This document shows, piece by piece, positions 36,201 through 48,869 of a stretch of DNA of 64,000 nt. Under the pieces are notes generated by a model. That model saw nothing but the letters and a program-made list of their open reading frames with translations, did no database searches and was not told the DNA's origin. Position 1 is the first letter of the stretch; every line of letters begins with the position of its first letter. Position numbers and translations under genes: made by a program. The stretch spans positions 27,204 to 91,203 of the forward strand of contig UZAN01040036.1 of assembly GCA_900618425.1 (NCBI GenBank). The letters run 5' to 3'. The DNA is from Echinostoma caproni. Its lineage: Eukaryota; Platyhelminthes; Trematoda; Plagiorchiida; Echinostomatidae.

Positions 36201-39200
36201 CAAACATCCATTAGGTTTGTTTACAAGATCGCAAAGATTCAAACTTATGGTTTCCAATCACATCAAAAACGATTGGGTTGTTATACTGGTGTTATATTAA
36301 TAGTATTTACCAGTGTAATGCGAAAAATTGCATTTAAGTAGGAGAAACGGTCGATCATTCCTCTGGACCGTATGGATGTTTTTTATTTTGACGGACAAAA
36401 TAATATATTTTGTATTGAAAAGTTTTCTGAAAAATGTTCCTCGATTAGTCCGTTTACGATTGACACAGAAAAATACAAAAATGCGAAAATACTCATCCTT
36501 TTTGTTTGGTGACAATTTACTTCACGTGTTTTCTGTACACGCATTCCTTTGATCATTTGATCAATATTGATAAATAATTGTAAATATTCCACTTACGCTT
36601 TTAAATGTTCAAAAAATGATTAGAAGCAAATCTGTTTACCTCGAGGTTGTCAGATAGTATCATAAATAAGCATACAATAGATTGTATATGAAATTAAAAA
36701 ACAGTATTGCAGATAGTATTTTGTGACTTATCCGAGTTCCTATTAAAGCAAAAACGAAAATTAGGAAAGCGAACCGTTTTTCATCGGTAAATGATCTTAA
36801 CAAGAGAGCAGCTGTCACGCGTCATTCCTTTATAGAGGGCTTTGGTATCTAGAAAATACGCTTAAATGCAGTTTAACTAACGAGATATTTTATTGCAAAT
36901 AATGCGACCAAGGATACTTAATTCAGATGCAAGCTATTAAGAACGCTGCGTACTGCAGAAGGATTATGGAGGTTGTCATTTTTGTGTATTTTTTCCACTT
37001 AATTTTAAAATAATAAAAATGAGTTTGCCATCCCGAAATTGGTTTCAGGCAGCTGTACAAAAACATGATTCACCAACTTACAACAAATACAATGCTTCCA
37101 ACTTGGTTATTTTTGTGAGCAATTTTATTCCCTGATCAATACCAATCTGGATCAGTTTACTGTTGTTTTTATTCGTACTCATTCGTTCCAATAGAAGGTG
37201 ACAGTCTTGAAAAGCAGGAAATAACTTCTGTCAATTGGAGTGTGAAAACATGCCCTAAAGGGCACAGTCNAGTAGTAAATGACCATTTGATACAGGTTTA
37301 TAGCCCTAGCTGTGCTTTGATTGCCAAGCAGACGTGCCACAAACGTTCCGGGTCATAAATGTTCCCGAAATTCATGAGTTTTCTTCTCCGAGAAGCCCCT
37401 ATTATTTGCCGATTTATATATCCACCGAATCGTCGGAGAGCATGTGTGTATTAAGTTTGTCATCACTACAGGTTCCTCCTAATCACAATGTGAAAAATAT
37501 ATCTGTCTCCGCTATTAATCATTATCACCTTTCTATAATTACTCTAATGTATGAGATTGCTCTATCAAATTTGCTTAGATGATTTAATGATGATTATAAC
37601 TGCATAGTGCAGGTTGATTGCATTGTTCGCGCACTCGTCAACCTGTATAATAGAATCATATAAATCCATCATTTACCTATGTGATTATACAAAGTTGTGA
37701 TCAACTTCTACTCCACTCCAAGTCGCATAAAAATCCGTGAAATAAAATGTCCCCACACACAGCTTACTGTCTCTTATGAAGCTATTCATTTTGTTCACTC
37801 ATGGCTGTAGAACACAGCCACCAGTAGTTCGAGGTATGTGAATTATAGACACTTTCTAACACTGGTGACTCAAAAATATCCTCAATTTTTGCTATGACCA
37901 GATTTCCAGTTCCGAAATTTGGAAATTATTACTGGCTGGTTTTTGTCAAGTAATGTTGATAGCCATCGCATACTCCTCAGGGGTCTTTAACTCGAAACTC
38001 TCTGTCTTCTAACTATCGCGTTTTTCTTATTATATTAATTGATCGTTTCCGCCTCTCTGAATGTCATTTTAGCCAGCAACAAAAATTGTAAACTTCAAGA
38101 TATTCTATGGTTTGATTATTATCCAAAAAGCAGGCTTTCACGATGCAATCTTCTTTGACCATCTTGTGCAGGTTTGCGTTGAATTCCTTCTAGTGCACGG
38201 GATACACGGACAAGCGCTTTTAAATCTGATATGAAGCAGCTGGATCTTTACACCACCTATAGCTAACAAATGTAGAAATATGGCTAGATAACAATTTTAA
38301 TCGCTCAGTGCTGCGCATGAGAAGTGGTTACCTGAGATTTTCATATGAAATTTAGCCGCTTAAACATAGCGATTTTCAGCGTATTCTAACTGAAACAAAA
38401 GATAAATGATCACTAACTCTATTATTCAATGGCCTTCTATCGGTTTAAATTAATTAACTAGATCAAATTTCATTGAGTGTTTTCTATTTATGACCTTTAA
38501 ACATATTAACGCTGTACAACGGCAACCATAAGTTACAATAGCATCGTCATCTGGTTGCATTTTGACAATAGTTCAGCACAAGTGATGAATAGAATTATCA
38601 TTTTGTTATTGTCTGTTGAAGACGAAAGCCATCCTTGTTTTGAAACTGATAATATTCATGTATCCACAAAATGCAATTCTTCTTAATTATTCTTTAGCCG
38701 TTTGGTTCGCTCAAGATTGCTCGAGATCATGGACGCATCTGAAAGGTGGATTAGGCATAGGTTGACAGCTGGTAATGTAGTTCATGTAGATCTGGGTAAC
38801 TAACCAATTGGTCCCTTGTCTTACGTCTACCCAAAGGTTGCAATTTTTTGTCAAAAACAAATCGGAGTGTATACTGCGGGTTGTTTTGATCCAAATGAAA
38901 AGCAGTGATCATTGAAGAGAAACAGTTGAAAAATACGATCATCAACTGTTAAATATTTTTTCATATTTTGATGTTTCTCCTCCTCATGTTGTTTGATAAT
39001 TTTAGAATTGCACAACCTTGATATTTTGATAAATAACACTTAACCTAATGCCTCAATTCAATGTTTATAAATCTCAATCGAAGCTCTTTCATTAAGGAGG
39101 CGGTAAACCACTAAATATGGGAAGATCCATTGTCTGCGCAATCGATAATATCGTACTTTGTTATTTCATTCTATTGAAATTCACGACTCTAGTAAAAGAA

Positions 39201-39870
39201 GGCATTAGAAGTGTTTTTTTAGAAAATACCAAGTCGGTTAGGGAGAGTTTTATGATAAAATGAACAGAATTTCTTCAAAATTGGAAAACAAAAGTAAGTC
39301 TATTGTTGCTTTTTAGTATTGGGCTGTATTGCTGCTCAAGTAAAAATTGCTGCTCACAGCTGTTTCAAAGAACCAAAGACCTGGAAAGTCCTGAGTACAA
39401 ATCCCACTATTAACACCAACCTTCATCATGTTTTCCTCACAAAAGCTTAAGCATATCCGTGGCTTCCCTCTTAGAAGTTTATCATATAGTCAGCAAATAA
39501 AATACGGAAGTAAAAATATTCATTTTTATTATTATCAATAATTGTGATTCATTTGCTAAGCCTACTCAAAACTATATTCATTGTGGTAGAGGAACAAAGT
39601 TCATCCTCATTTAAAAGCTTCAATAATAGTAGAAAGCAGCTCAATATTGCTTGATTGTTCTATTTTGTGTGCTCTTCATACTCCCAAAAATCATTTGCGA
39701 TGAAAATCCTGAAAACTGTATCCATGGCTTATTCAGTGATAGGAAGTAAAAATGAAAAGAAACTAAAAAAGGAAACATGGTTTAGAATACACAGGAGAAC
39801 GTTGACTAGCAAGAATTGAAGATCAAGTTTAATTGCAAACGTTTATGCACGGTTTCAGAGTTTTTGTAGC
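33263..39870. other. No gene recognised apart from the 35.2-kb exon candidate
   Basis: Short AT-rich frames on both strands around 36.3-36.6 kb are mutual shadows. No repeat family was matched. Confidence 0.45.
35249..35621 (-). CDS. Candidate internal exon, unrecognised protein
   Basis: An open minus-strand stretch of 124 codons is bounded by plausible splice sites. An AG precedes 35621, and at the other end CAG|GTAAAC is a good 5' splice site with the exon ending at 35249. The frame closes 12 bases into the intron, as expected for a real donor. The protein has balanced composition, for example RYRLVYDILKSRVVKYIESP, MISCLTETPNSNLMTMQLKW and DYEWGSLRAVLKRAETEHGR. No membrane segment or known motif is visible. 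The acceptor has only a modest pyrimidine tract. A plus-strand open frame (35003-35293) overlaps the 3' end. Neighbouring exons were not found within 1 kb. It could be a random open frame, since its length is near the longest expected by chance in this window. Confidence 0.3.
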
Positions 39871-39970
39871 TATTCCATCTCGCCTTTTCGCCGAGTTTGG
39901 CAATTTGTTTGCAAACGTTTCATTACCAGCTGAGGTGACATCATCAGTGCTTATGAAGCTTGTGTAGCTA
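39871..39970. repeat. Dispersed repeat family C, copy 1
   Basis: About 100 bases align with 57758-57857. The shared core is TTCGCCGAGTTTGGCNATTT, then TGCAAACGNTTCAT, CCAG, ACATCATC and TNTGAAG. On the minus strand it reads CTGATGATGTCACC, a six-base loop, then GGTAATGAAACG, a hairpin followed by GAAACG that recalls the hammerhead-like motif at 51.5 kb. No coding frame is shared by the two copies. The family is not identified; a Penelope-like terminal repeat is one possibility. Confidence 0.65.
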
Positions 39971-40800
39971 TATTCGGCATGCGCTCTTTTCCGTCTTTAG
40001 AGTTTAAGATTTTGTTACAAGGCTTGATTGCTCCCGAATCCAACGTTACGTTTACTAGGAAATAAATAATAAAATGATACAAATTTTGCCGGGAGGGCAG
40101 GTACACCACCTAATAGACGTATCATAGATGAAGTGTTGGCACACCTACTGAAAACAAGATTGGCGCTTCACAGAGAGGCACATCGGTTGTCGGTTAGAAG
40201 TACCGGATTTTCTAACGGATTCTGTAACTCGCGGGCAATTAACTAACGGCCGGATTAAACTAGAAGACTTGTGGTTGCAACAGACGTGTACTGGAGTACA
40301 GGGATTACACTGTTAACCGGTTGACGTGAATTTGTATTGAATCTCATGATTTGTAAAATCGGACGAAAATCGAATCTATAAGTGCATACGCGGAAGCATA
40401 TCATTTAGTAAAACACATGTCACTAGTTTTCGGTTCTGGTTCTTAGTGTGAACATAGGCACGGGTTATGATTAATATCAGCAGATGTCTGAGTTTTTCAG
40501 TGTAATCGGTCACACTACCCATCTGCCGTGCGGTCACCATTGGACGAATTTATTAGAACGGCCGATCAAGAAGGGCTTAAATTTGGTGCAGAGTTTCGAG
40601 TGATCATGATCGCAGACTGAAGCAAGTGGTCGATAACCACAAATTATGGTAGCTAGGTTATGTTCTTGACGTATATCATCAGGCAGACTTAATTGACGTG
40701 TAATGTTTACCGAGGTTAATCAACTGTAGCTAACCAACTAAGGGAGCACAGTTCGTTTGATAGGGAAGAAAATGGAAAAAATGTTGGTCCTCATAACTCG

Positions 40801-40822
40801 TGGGGAGGAGGGGGGGGGAGGA
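40801..40822. repeat. G-rich tract
   Basis: Sequence beginning GGGGAGGAGG and continuing as nine G; a candidate for G-quadruplex or assembly slippage. A complementary C-rich tract lies at 60875-60890. Confidence 0.7.
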
Positions 40823-40837
40823 ACTCATGTTCACCTG

Positions 40838-40895
40838 ATCGTCCAATTTGGCAATTTGTTTGGAAAAATTGCACCACGAGCCTATGCAAAACCTC
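40838..40895 (+). repeat. Possible truncated copy of repeat family C
   Basis: CCAATTTGGCAATTTGTTTG followed by AAAAATTGCACCACGAGCC resembles the family C segment CGAGTTTGGCAATTTGTTTG with CATTACCAGC after it. The match is short and lies in AT-rich DNA, hence the low confidence. Confidence 0.3.
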
Positions 40896-40899
40896 TATT

Positions 40900-43800
40900 A
40901 GCTTTGTGATGATAATGTTTGTTTTTAGTCGCTCATTCATATGTAATAGTTTTTGGACTATTTTTCTAATTATTTTCACTGCAGTTTACAGGTGAAATGA
41001 CTCAAACGGGTGTTCTTATGTTTTATCAGAGTCTTTTGGTCTGATGTTGAGTCGTGAAGTGACCGTTCTCTGGTCACTTTATTTGATTCTCGAGTCACAT
41101 CACTATGTACACTCGACCCAGCTCGAATTGTCTGTTCTCTGAATTGATCAAAAAGCTTTACGGCGCGATAAATTGTCTACTGTTTTCGGACCGGTCTGGG
41201 TCATTGATCGAAATTTCGTCTTTCCTTATCTTCCCAGATTGAAATAAGAAAGAAATGATTATGTCCTCTGATTGCTGATTGACGTTCACGAATCCGTGTT
41301 CTTCCGGTTGATTCTCACAGGGTGAGATACAGGTCACCTGTGTGATTTATTCTGTTTTTCGCTTGTACTCTCATCCATCCGCATAATATTATTTAATAAC
41401 ATTTTCACTCTCTCTTATATTTAATAAACAATAAAATGTACGAGCAAATTCTTGTTACCGATTCTCTGACTGGTATTTGATTTCTTTTTGTAATGAGATT
41501 TAACTTAAAAAAGCTTTGAGTATGGACTTTATGACGAAATACTTTGCAGTTACATAAATGTTCTTGCTTTGTGAATGTTTTCTTCTAGCAGGCCTAAATT
41601 ACCCTTAGGAATACCCATAAAAGAGCATCTGTTGTGGCGATTTGGATGGTCAAAGTTGAAGTTAGCAACTTGATTTGTGTGCGAAGATTTTGCATTGGGC
41701 CGTTATTTGCAGGATTTCATACACTGATTTGATATCAAATTTATTAAAAATGTGCATTTGTTATCAGCTAAAGTTTGCATCATAATAATGACGCCATAAA
41801 CCGTGTTGCACGTGATACTTCGCGTTCCGTTTAGTCTTGATTGCTCGAATATGATCAACATGTCATCAACTCATCGGAGGCAACGTTTCTGCTTCATGTT
41901 CATAGCAAATCATTCTTCAGTTTGTGGGTTTCGCCTTCGGCTTTCAATACCATTATTACTGATCCCATTGGGTTGTTCATAGATCTTACCGTTGAGTATC
42001 AGGTTTATTCGCGAGTATATTTACATGGGTTCGAAGATGATAGCTGGTTCGCTCAGTTGCTTTGGTGGTCTGTCTTTTATCGCATTCCGCAATGTGGATC
42101 TCGCCAGGTCAAATTTATTGACGTGAACAATGTGGTGAGGTCAAAGGACACTAAGACCGTCTTCTCATAACCTAACAGTTACCTGCTTGTCCAGAAACCA
42201 CTTGTAGTTGGTCAAGCTATGCTCCAGTTCTACGATGTACAGTCTCATTTGTTTCCAGAATTCAAGTTCAATTGAGTCATGGAATAGAAAGGTACTCAGA
42301 GGGTTAGATATTCAGTAACCATAAAAACACAATGTGCTAAACAATTGGAAATCTAAGACATTGATTTATAAATACACAGACAATGATTACAACAAAAACC
42401 ACGTTATTCATCATCGGTCCAGATTAGCTTTTTTACAGGTTCTCTGCAATGATTTCATAGTCTGAGTAATCTGGCAGGATACGGGACAACCGAGTACCTG
42501 TAAACCTCAATGAGTGCCTTTGAAACTGCAACGGGTAGGTGAAGAAGAAAGGAATTTGATAAGATCAGAATACAGGGGGTAGGAGCAATCAGATAAAACT
42601 TATGGCATAATGTTTTAAAACTTCCAAAGTAGTTCCCTACAACATGCAGTACACCAGGTTCCCGAGAAATAAGGTTACATCTCGACACAAAATTGGAGAA
42701 TCAGGAGATGAATTGAAATTCTTTGATAAAAGACCGACAATGATTCCAACTATTCCATTAAGACAGTTGGGGAAAAAGCAAGCAAAACAATACGCCTTAT
42801 GAACGTTACCCAAGAAGCAAAACATAAAACGTAAGCCTTCTGACTCTCAAGAACATGTTTTTGATATAGTCAAACCAGGTGAGGTTATGATTGAACATAA
42901 CACTAAGGTATTTGACAGACGTTTGTTGAATAAACCGGTCATTAAGATTGAACAAAACAGGACTGGTATTTGCCAGCTAATTGTTTTTTGACCTTTCAGA
43001 AGGTGAAAAATTACGTCTTTACTTCTTCTTGGGGGACGTTCATACATGGTTTTGTTTATGGGGACCACTTCACAGTTTCTTTTATGTCGTCTTATGCCAT
43101 GGTCTGAGATGATGAGTTGTGGTAAAATAGTTAAAATGTAATAAATCCACATGCTTACTAAGAAGAGGAGAAGTACTCAGGGTAGCAAAAGGTGCATGTA
43201 TAAAAGAGAAACAAGGAATAAAATAGCGTCATGTAGTACGCTATGTAAGGAGGGCATCAGTGAAGATAAATCACCTTTGTAGCTTGTGATCTGCTGACAT
43301 TTGGAGAAATAGTTGACCAAGAGTTCCATCGTAGGAGGTTGAAAGCTCCCTGCGTATCTCTGGTGTTGAAGGCATCAATGTGGTCTAGAAACCTACGTCA
43401 TCAACCCTAATTTACTTATCAAGGGAGGATAAAACAAAGTGGAACAGAGAAGCAAGGGTTTTTAAGGTATATCAGAAATGCATGTATACCAGCTGATCGT
43501 TGTCATCAACAGCAAACTGTTAGATAATTAATAATTTAATCCAGGCAATGAGATGAAAATTTTCTCAGTACTGCGGTGATTTAGGCAGCTCCTCAACAGT
43601 TGAGACTCCCTCGCTGCGAAATAAAGGAGTTAAATCGTTTACACAGTACAGGAAGAAGGGCTTCAGCACATTCCTTCCGGAAACAAGTAAAACTCCACTA
43701 CGACCATCGGATTTGCGAGAATTCAGTAAGGTCGATTATCATTATAGTTCTACTAGTGCAAAGTTGGCTATGTTCATGTAAATTGCATTTGTCAATCTGT

Positions 43801-44155
43801 CCCGTTATTGATGCAACTCTATTTTGGACTCTCTAAATCAGCAGACGGTATTTCTTCATCCAATGAGTTGCGAAACCCACTATATTGTTGCATGATCTCA
43901 ACAAACTGATAATATTTCATCAGTTTGGTTAGGATGCTGAGTTCGGTGATACTTCTGGCTCGCTATAGGACTTTACAGCTAAGGATGATGGGGACAAACT
44001 AGAGAAGGTTTGTTTTCGAAAGCTTACTCCCTAACCGGTTCAATGCTACCTCGCAGTTTTCAAACGTTTTCTGAACGTCCTTTTAGCTTCATTCCATATT
44101 GATCTCCCATAACAGGTTCCATTTGATGGTTTTCATAAATTCACGAGAGCAGTTG
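40900..44155. other. No gene recognised
   Basis: A plus frame at 41841-42170 (109 codons) and minus frames at 42455-43152 have some non-random look but no recognised motif. The minus frames could be old transposon sequence. Confidence 0.4.
41057..41079. repeat. 8-bp hairpin
   Basis: AAGTGACC and GGTCACTT pair around a seven-base loop. No tRNA or terminator context is present. Confidence 0.6.
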
Positions 44156-44445
44156 AGGAAATTGGTTATCACTGTCATTGCGTCATGGCTGTCTTGACAA
44201 CGGAGGTGAAAGATCATGCAAATGAAGCAGAAAAACACTATATAAAAGGTGTGAAATGTGTGAAATGAAAATTCGTTGAATGTATCAGTTTCTAGTATCA
44301 ATATTATATACAAGAACCATCCAATAAATACCAACACATTTAACGAAATCAGTCATCACTGCATGTCTTGATAACCAAGATGAAAGTTCATGCACATTGA
44401 GCAGAAAAACACCAAAAGGTTGGACGAAATGCCCACATCGTCCAG
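44156..44445. repeat. Diverged tandem duplication, two units of ~185 bp period
   Basis: The first unit, near 44157-44270, has GAAATTGGTTATCACTG, GTCTTGACAAC, GATCATGCA and GAAGCAGAAAAACAC. The second unit, near 44345-44430, has GAAATCAGTCATCACTG, GTCTTGATAACC, GTTCATGCAC and TGAGCAGAAAAACACC. Order and spacing are conserved with a deletion in the second unit. No known family was recognised. The minus strand has short open frames through both units, but their translations do not agree, so this is a DNA-level duplication and not a protein repeat. Confidence 0.6.
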
Positions 44446-45609
44446 ACCCTCTAAAATAAATGTGTTGCGACATTTGATACCATTACGACGATCAGCTGCG
44501 CAGCATAAGATCGCCACACATTTTCAACATTTGTAGAAAACAAAATATTTTACTATTCGTTGACATCAGAATATTGCGATACTTGTTGGTTGGCTCGCGT
44601 GCAGCGGCATGACTAAAGTTTATGCGTCAAGACTATGTGATTAAGGGTAGTGGCTAGGGCATTGTGCTTTTTGGCTAGAGCCGGACAGAAAAAGGTGTAG
44701 CCTGCACACACGAACGGTCGTTGAGGTCGTTACTATTAGCCTGTTGACATGTGACCTATACGCCCAGCATATACTAATTCAGGCAGTTCTATTTTCTGAA
44801 ACTTGAAATACTGAGTCCCGTTCATCTAATTCGTCAGAACATAGAGAAGACAAATACTATGAGATTCTAACATTACTTTTAATCTCTTCAGTCACTACAA
44901 CTTAAAATAATGTGGCACTTATACATTAACATCATGCGTCAGAAGTTCACGGCGGCATTACGTGGAACACTTTCTGTTGCTGACGTTCCATCCGTATTCT
45001 ACACCCAGGGAATTCCTCTGGGTAACCAAAAACAGAGCCATCCATCAAATTCTGCTTCACATGTTATCCATCAGTTCACCTGACGATTATTTTTGTTGTA
45101 GCGACTGAGAAAATTACCAGCAGTGTTGATATCTCTCTGTTTTAACGAATTTCTATTTTCATGACTGGAGGGTGACTATGTCTTGCACATGCATGATGAT
45201 GACAATGGTCAATCCATCCCGTAATTCAATTGGTTCGTGAACTGTAACGTAACGGTAACTAGTTGTTAAATACGCATCCGCACTATTGAAACCGTATTCC
45301 CCACGTTTGCATCAATGGACAGTGGTATTTCTCAAATTGACTAGTACACTTAAAACATTGTTTCCAGTATTTACGAAAACAAGCCTAAAAATCAATTATT
45401 CAAAAGAACGTCCACTGACAATTCGTGTTTCGATGAAGACGGTGGGCTAATGTTTGATCTCTGGAATAAATAGAAATGACCAGTCGTCATTCACTTTTGC
45501 CCAATGATGCCGCATTTCATGTGAGTGTTGCTGAAACACTTGGGGGCAAACTTTTTTATTGAGTAAACTGAAAAAGCGATGAACAATGATGCTGATCTGC
45601 TTATAAATA

Positions 45610-45978
45610 TCAAAAGGAAATGAATAGGTTTAAGCGGCCTCCGGGACTTTTGCGTAGCAGTGCGAACTTCACCCTACATGATGAGTTTGCCTTCCTAATG
45701 AAACCAAATCTCCCAATCCGTCTCAAACCATCTTCACCTTTTATCGAAACAAGATGACTTTGGTTTGCAAAAGGGAGCATGGCGTACACTTTTCCGAACG
45801 TTCCGAATGACTGATTGTGACCCAAAGCATTTTTTGCCCGCATGACTGAGTAACAAATAACGAAAATTGGAATAGAGATTGAGCTATTGGAATGTAAAAC
45901 AGTCATCGTAGACAGGTGCGAAATTCCAATTTTCGGGTCATTTTCGAAGACGAGAGAAGTCAAACTTTCTAGGTCCAT
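45610..45978 (-). CDS. Candidate open frame of 122 codons, unrecognised
   Basis: It starts with ATG at 45978 on the minus strand and ends with TGA. Features include a moderately hydrophobic segment SISIPIFVICYSVM near residues 33-46 and a basic, glycine-containing C-terminus (DGLRRIGRFGFIRKANSSC, LLRKSPGGRLNLF). No recognised motif, splice evidence or homologue is known to me. Its length is at the upper edge of chance. Confidence 0.15.
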   Translation of the reverse strand: MDLESLTSLVFENDPKIGISHLSTMTVLHSNSSISIPIFVICYSVMRAKNALGHNQSFGTFGKVYAMLPFANQSHLVSIKGEDGLRRIGRFGFIRKANSSCRVKFALLRKSPGGRLNLFISF

Positions 45979-46333
45979 GCACCACAGATCTAAACTTCCG
46001 ATCTCACCCGCTAATGATTAAATTACTTGGTCGTATCAGGCCAAGTACAATTGAACACACATTTCGTTAGACTGAGACGAGCTATAGTAATCGGTGGTCC
46101 GGATTTTGGTGGCACAATCTGATTTGTTCCGTTAACCAAAATAGTTCGGATAAAGAAAAAACAACCTTGGCAAAAACCCTTGAGGTCGTGTGAAAATTTT
46201 GTCCATAATGAATCTGAAAAGAGCAGCCAAAAACAGGGGTTTCCAGAATGTTTCTGGGATTATTTCATTGCCTCTGTAAATGTGCATACTGCAGCGGGCA
46301 TGGATAAAAATGCTGCGAATTGATCGCTGCCAT

Positions 46334-46360
46334 TAATATATATATATCTGTATATATAAA
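46334..46360. repeat. AT-rich microsatellite, (TA)n interrupted
   Basis: Alternating TA run with one CTG interruption, about 600 bp beyond the 3' end of the CR1-type LINE. Confidence 0.8.
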
Positions 46361-46959
46361 GTGAATAAAGAATACACATTAAATCCATCAAATAGGTTAT
46401 TACCCAGTTTAAACATCTGTGATTTCAAAGCCATAGCCTGCAAATAACCAACCATTTCTTCCAAAATCTAAACAAATATTGCTTTGTTGAAGCATATGCA
46501 ATGCAAAGAAGGAGATTCTTCATTCTTATGACTGGTCTACGGAAGTACCGTCATTATTTATCAGTTGTTTTTCATAATACAGCTTTTCGTGGGTGAACAA
46601 CGGGTTTACGTTATGGCAACACGTCTTCAAGTGCGGGCATCAATCGCCGCTTTCCATAGATATTATAAGAGAAATATGTTTTGAGCTAGCATACAGAAAA
46701 TTAGCACAACCCATGCCAACCTGTCGCGATGGATCAGTTTGACAAAACAGTTCAGACTGTGCATTTCAATCCATTGCAGTTGCTTAAACCGTGTATAGAT
46801 AAAGTCAAGTCAAATTAATTCAATCAAGACAATAGAACCTTTATACACCCGTGTTGGGCGAATGTTCAGGTTGATACATCATTAATATCACAAATATTCA
46901 GAATAAAATTGAACATGAATAATAAAAGTAGCGAAGTGTAAAAGTAGTTATGCAAGGAA

Positions 46960-47900
46960 ACGCGCGCGACCTTCATTGACTACCTTTTGCGGTTCAACAA
47001 GGAGACGCGATATATACACGGAACAATGGAAATGTGGTAACAAGATGTTAGGGAATATAAAACTTCAAAATTAGCTCGCGTGGCGGAAATGGACCCAGTT
47101 CTAAACACTTCACTACGTAAAGTATGCAAAACATCTTTAAGTACAAAGGGGGCAAATTCGTTGTGTGCTTAAATTTGTCTATTACCAATATAATCTAAGA
47201 GGATCACCCTCGAAAGACCGACGCATTTTGATTAATGAAATAAAGATCTCATAAGAATAAAATTCTTCACCACTGGTTCAGCAAAAATAGCTGCTGAACA
47301 ATATAACCTTTGAGGGGTAAAGCAAGCTTTCATAAAATTGAGGATTAGAATAAGTGGGAAAGAAAAGACGTTAAGTCTCTAGGAGAAAGAAGGTAATCTT
47401 CTAACCTTACAAAACATCTCATGAATGCGCGTAGATCATGACAGATTATGGTTAAAAACAATCCCAAATATTTTGCCTCGAAGGGACTTGGTATTGGGTG
47501 GTTCTTACCAAAGAAAGACAAAAAGCCAATTTTTAGAGTACCATATGGCTTACCAGATTTTACCAAAAAACAAATATCACACATATCAAATTAGAGGTGT
47601 TCAGAATGGGACGTGGATCACCTAACTACTACATCAAATCCCATTTGAACTTCAAATGTTTCGTTGGGGCACGACTGTTTACATCGCTGGTATGTTGACT
47701 TCCAATAATAGGAGAAGGAATGGGGAGTTGACTGACGTGTAATGAAAAGAAAAGCTGGAAATAATGGTACTTTGTAGCTCCTGCGAGTTGACAAGAAGAG
47801 ACGGTACTGAGTGAAATGAGTACGATCAGTAAAATAAGCACGAATGATTAGGTAAATGGCTGAATCTACACCTTTTTTTGAAAACCTATTCAGCAAAGTG
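46960..47900 (-). pseudogene. LINE reverse transcriptase, catalytic and C-terminal part, remnant
   Basis: From 47896 the minus strand reads LLNRFSKKGVDSAIY, RAYFTDRTHFTQYR and STRRSYKV in one frame. It then continues in a second frame as FSLHVSQLPIPS, the segment just before the catalytic YADD box. No intact YXDD is visible. A third stretch (47584-47345) has SPFEAKYLGLFLT, equivalent to the VKxLGxxLT block after the palm. Below 47340, stop-ridden sequence still reads LPLKGYIVQQLF, TTNLPPLYLKMFCILY and LLVEPQKVVNE, the C-terminal signature of this LINE group. The sequence is too broken to be functional. Confidence 0.75.
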
Positions 47901-47992
47901 GATCTGTAGAGGCAACCAAAGCTTTATAATAGTTAAGGAGTATCGGGTGCACGGTATTCCATTTCAAGTGTCAAGACTATTGAGTGTAACAA

Positions 47993-48340
47993 TTATGTGA
48001 CGACATCCACTGTGGAGCGTGACAGTCCACACGTGAACTGGTACATCTCAGCCATCACAGCTTCCGTGAAAATCTCGGGAAGGAGAAGTCTTTCAAATAC
48101 CCTAAATATTACAGCAATACAGGATATCGGGCAGTATTTCCCAGGAATGTGCTTTGGGATGGGAATTACTCGAGCGGGTTGCCAAATGTCAGGCGTTTTC
48201 ACAGAGAACTGACAAGAATTAAAGATGTCCGTTAAGGTGAGCATGAGGAAATCAGCACACTGTTCGAGTATACCAGAAAAACAGTGCAAACCAGTAGCCT
48301 TGCTCGCCTTTGTTGTCTGCTACGTAAGCATTCGTCTATC
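47993..48340 (-). pseudogene. LINE reverse transcriptase, N-terminal part, remnant
   Basis: The minus-strand frame reads ILEQCADFLMLTLTDIFNSC, then TPDIWQPARVIPIPK, PISCIAVIFRVFERLLLP and LSRSTVDVVT before a stop at 47993. These are the first conserved RT blocks of CR1-like elements: the VIPIPK, RPISLTSV-type and SRST blocks. Upstream, KASKATG corresponds to the KATGPDG motif with its PDG lost. Reading continues beyond the stop as LLHSIVLTLE, showing that a point change broke the frame. It is flanked by the endonuclease upstream and the rest of the RT downstream. Confidence 0.85.
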
Positions 48341-48869
48341 AACTCTCATTGATCGTCTAATCACGTGACACAGTTGTTCACGACAGACACTGACTAATAA
48401 TACTCCTCCAATCCGTTTTGTCCATGCGCCTGCTTGGCCTAAGTGTCGGTCATTGTTTAATCGATTGATTTACTCACACGATCATTCATTTAATCGTTAA
48501 CCCGATTCCGATCCGCACGCTGTCTTCTGTGTTCTGATTTTCTGTGTTGGGTTACGGGCCCTAAATTACTGTGCATAGCGTCGCGGTTGGAATTCGATCT
48601 TAACATTGTCCTCATTGGGAAAGAACACAGAAAGGCTAAATTGGTAATGAAAAATTAGTGCTAGCAAAATATGATCAGGAGACACATTGAGCGGGGAACT
48701 AAATAAAACTGTTTTTCAACACCTAATTTCTCTGCATTACTATTTTAGGTAATATCAAATGGGTTTTTACTATTGCTCCACATGTTTCGGCAAGTAGTGC
48801 TCCCAAAGATAATATTGTAGCGATAACGTGCTGCGCTAAGTTCTGTTGCAGATCAAGGGGATACTTTCA

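Noticed and set aside
39381..39410. GAGTACAAATCCCAC as a tRNA B box
   Set aside because: No A box or cloverleaf upstream; single-motif matches of this kind are common.
41841..42170. 109-codon plus-strand frame
   Set aside because: No splice sites or recognised motifs; aromatic-rich composition is consistent with TA-rich sequence.
42455..43152. Run of minus-strand frames suggesting a membrane protein or old transposon
   Set aside because: Frames do not join by splice sites, and no motif is recognised; hydrophobicity can come from T-rich composition.
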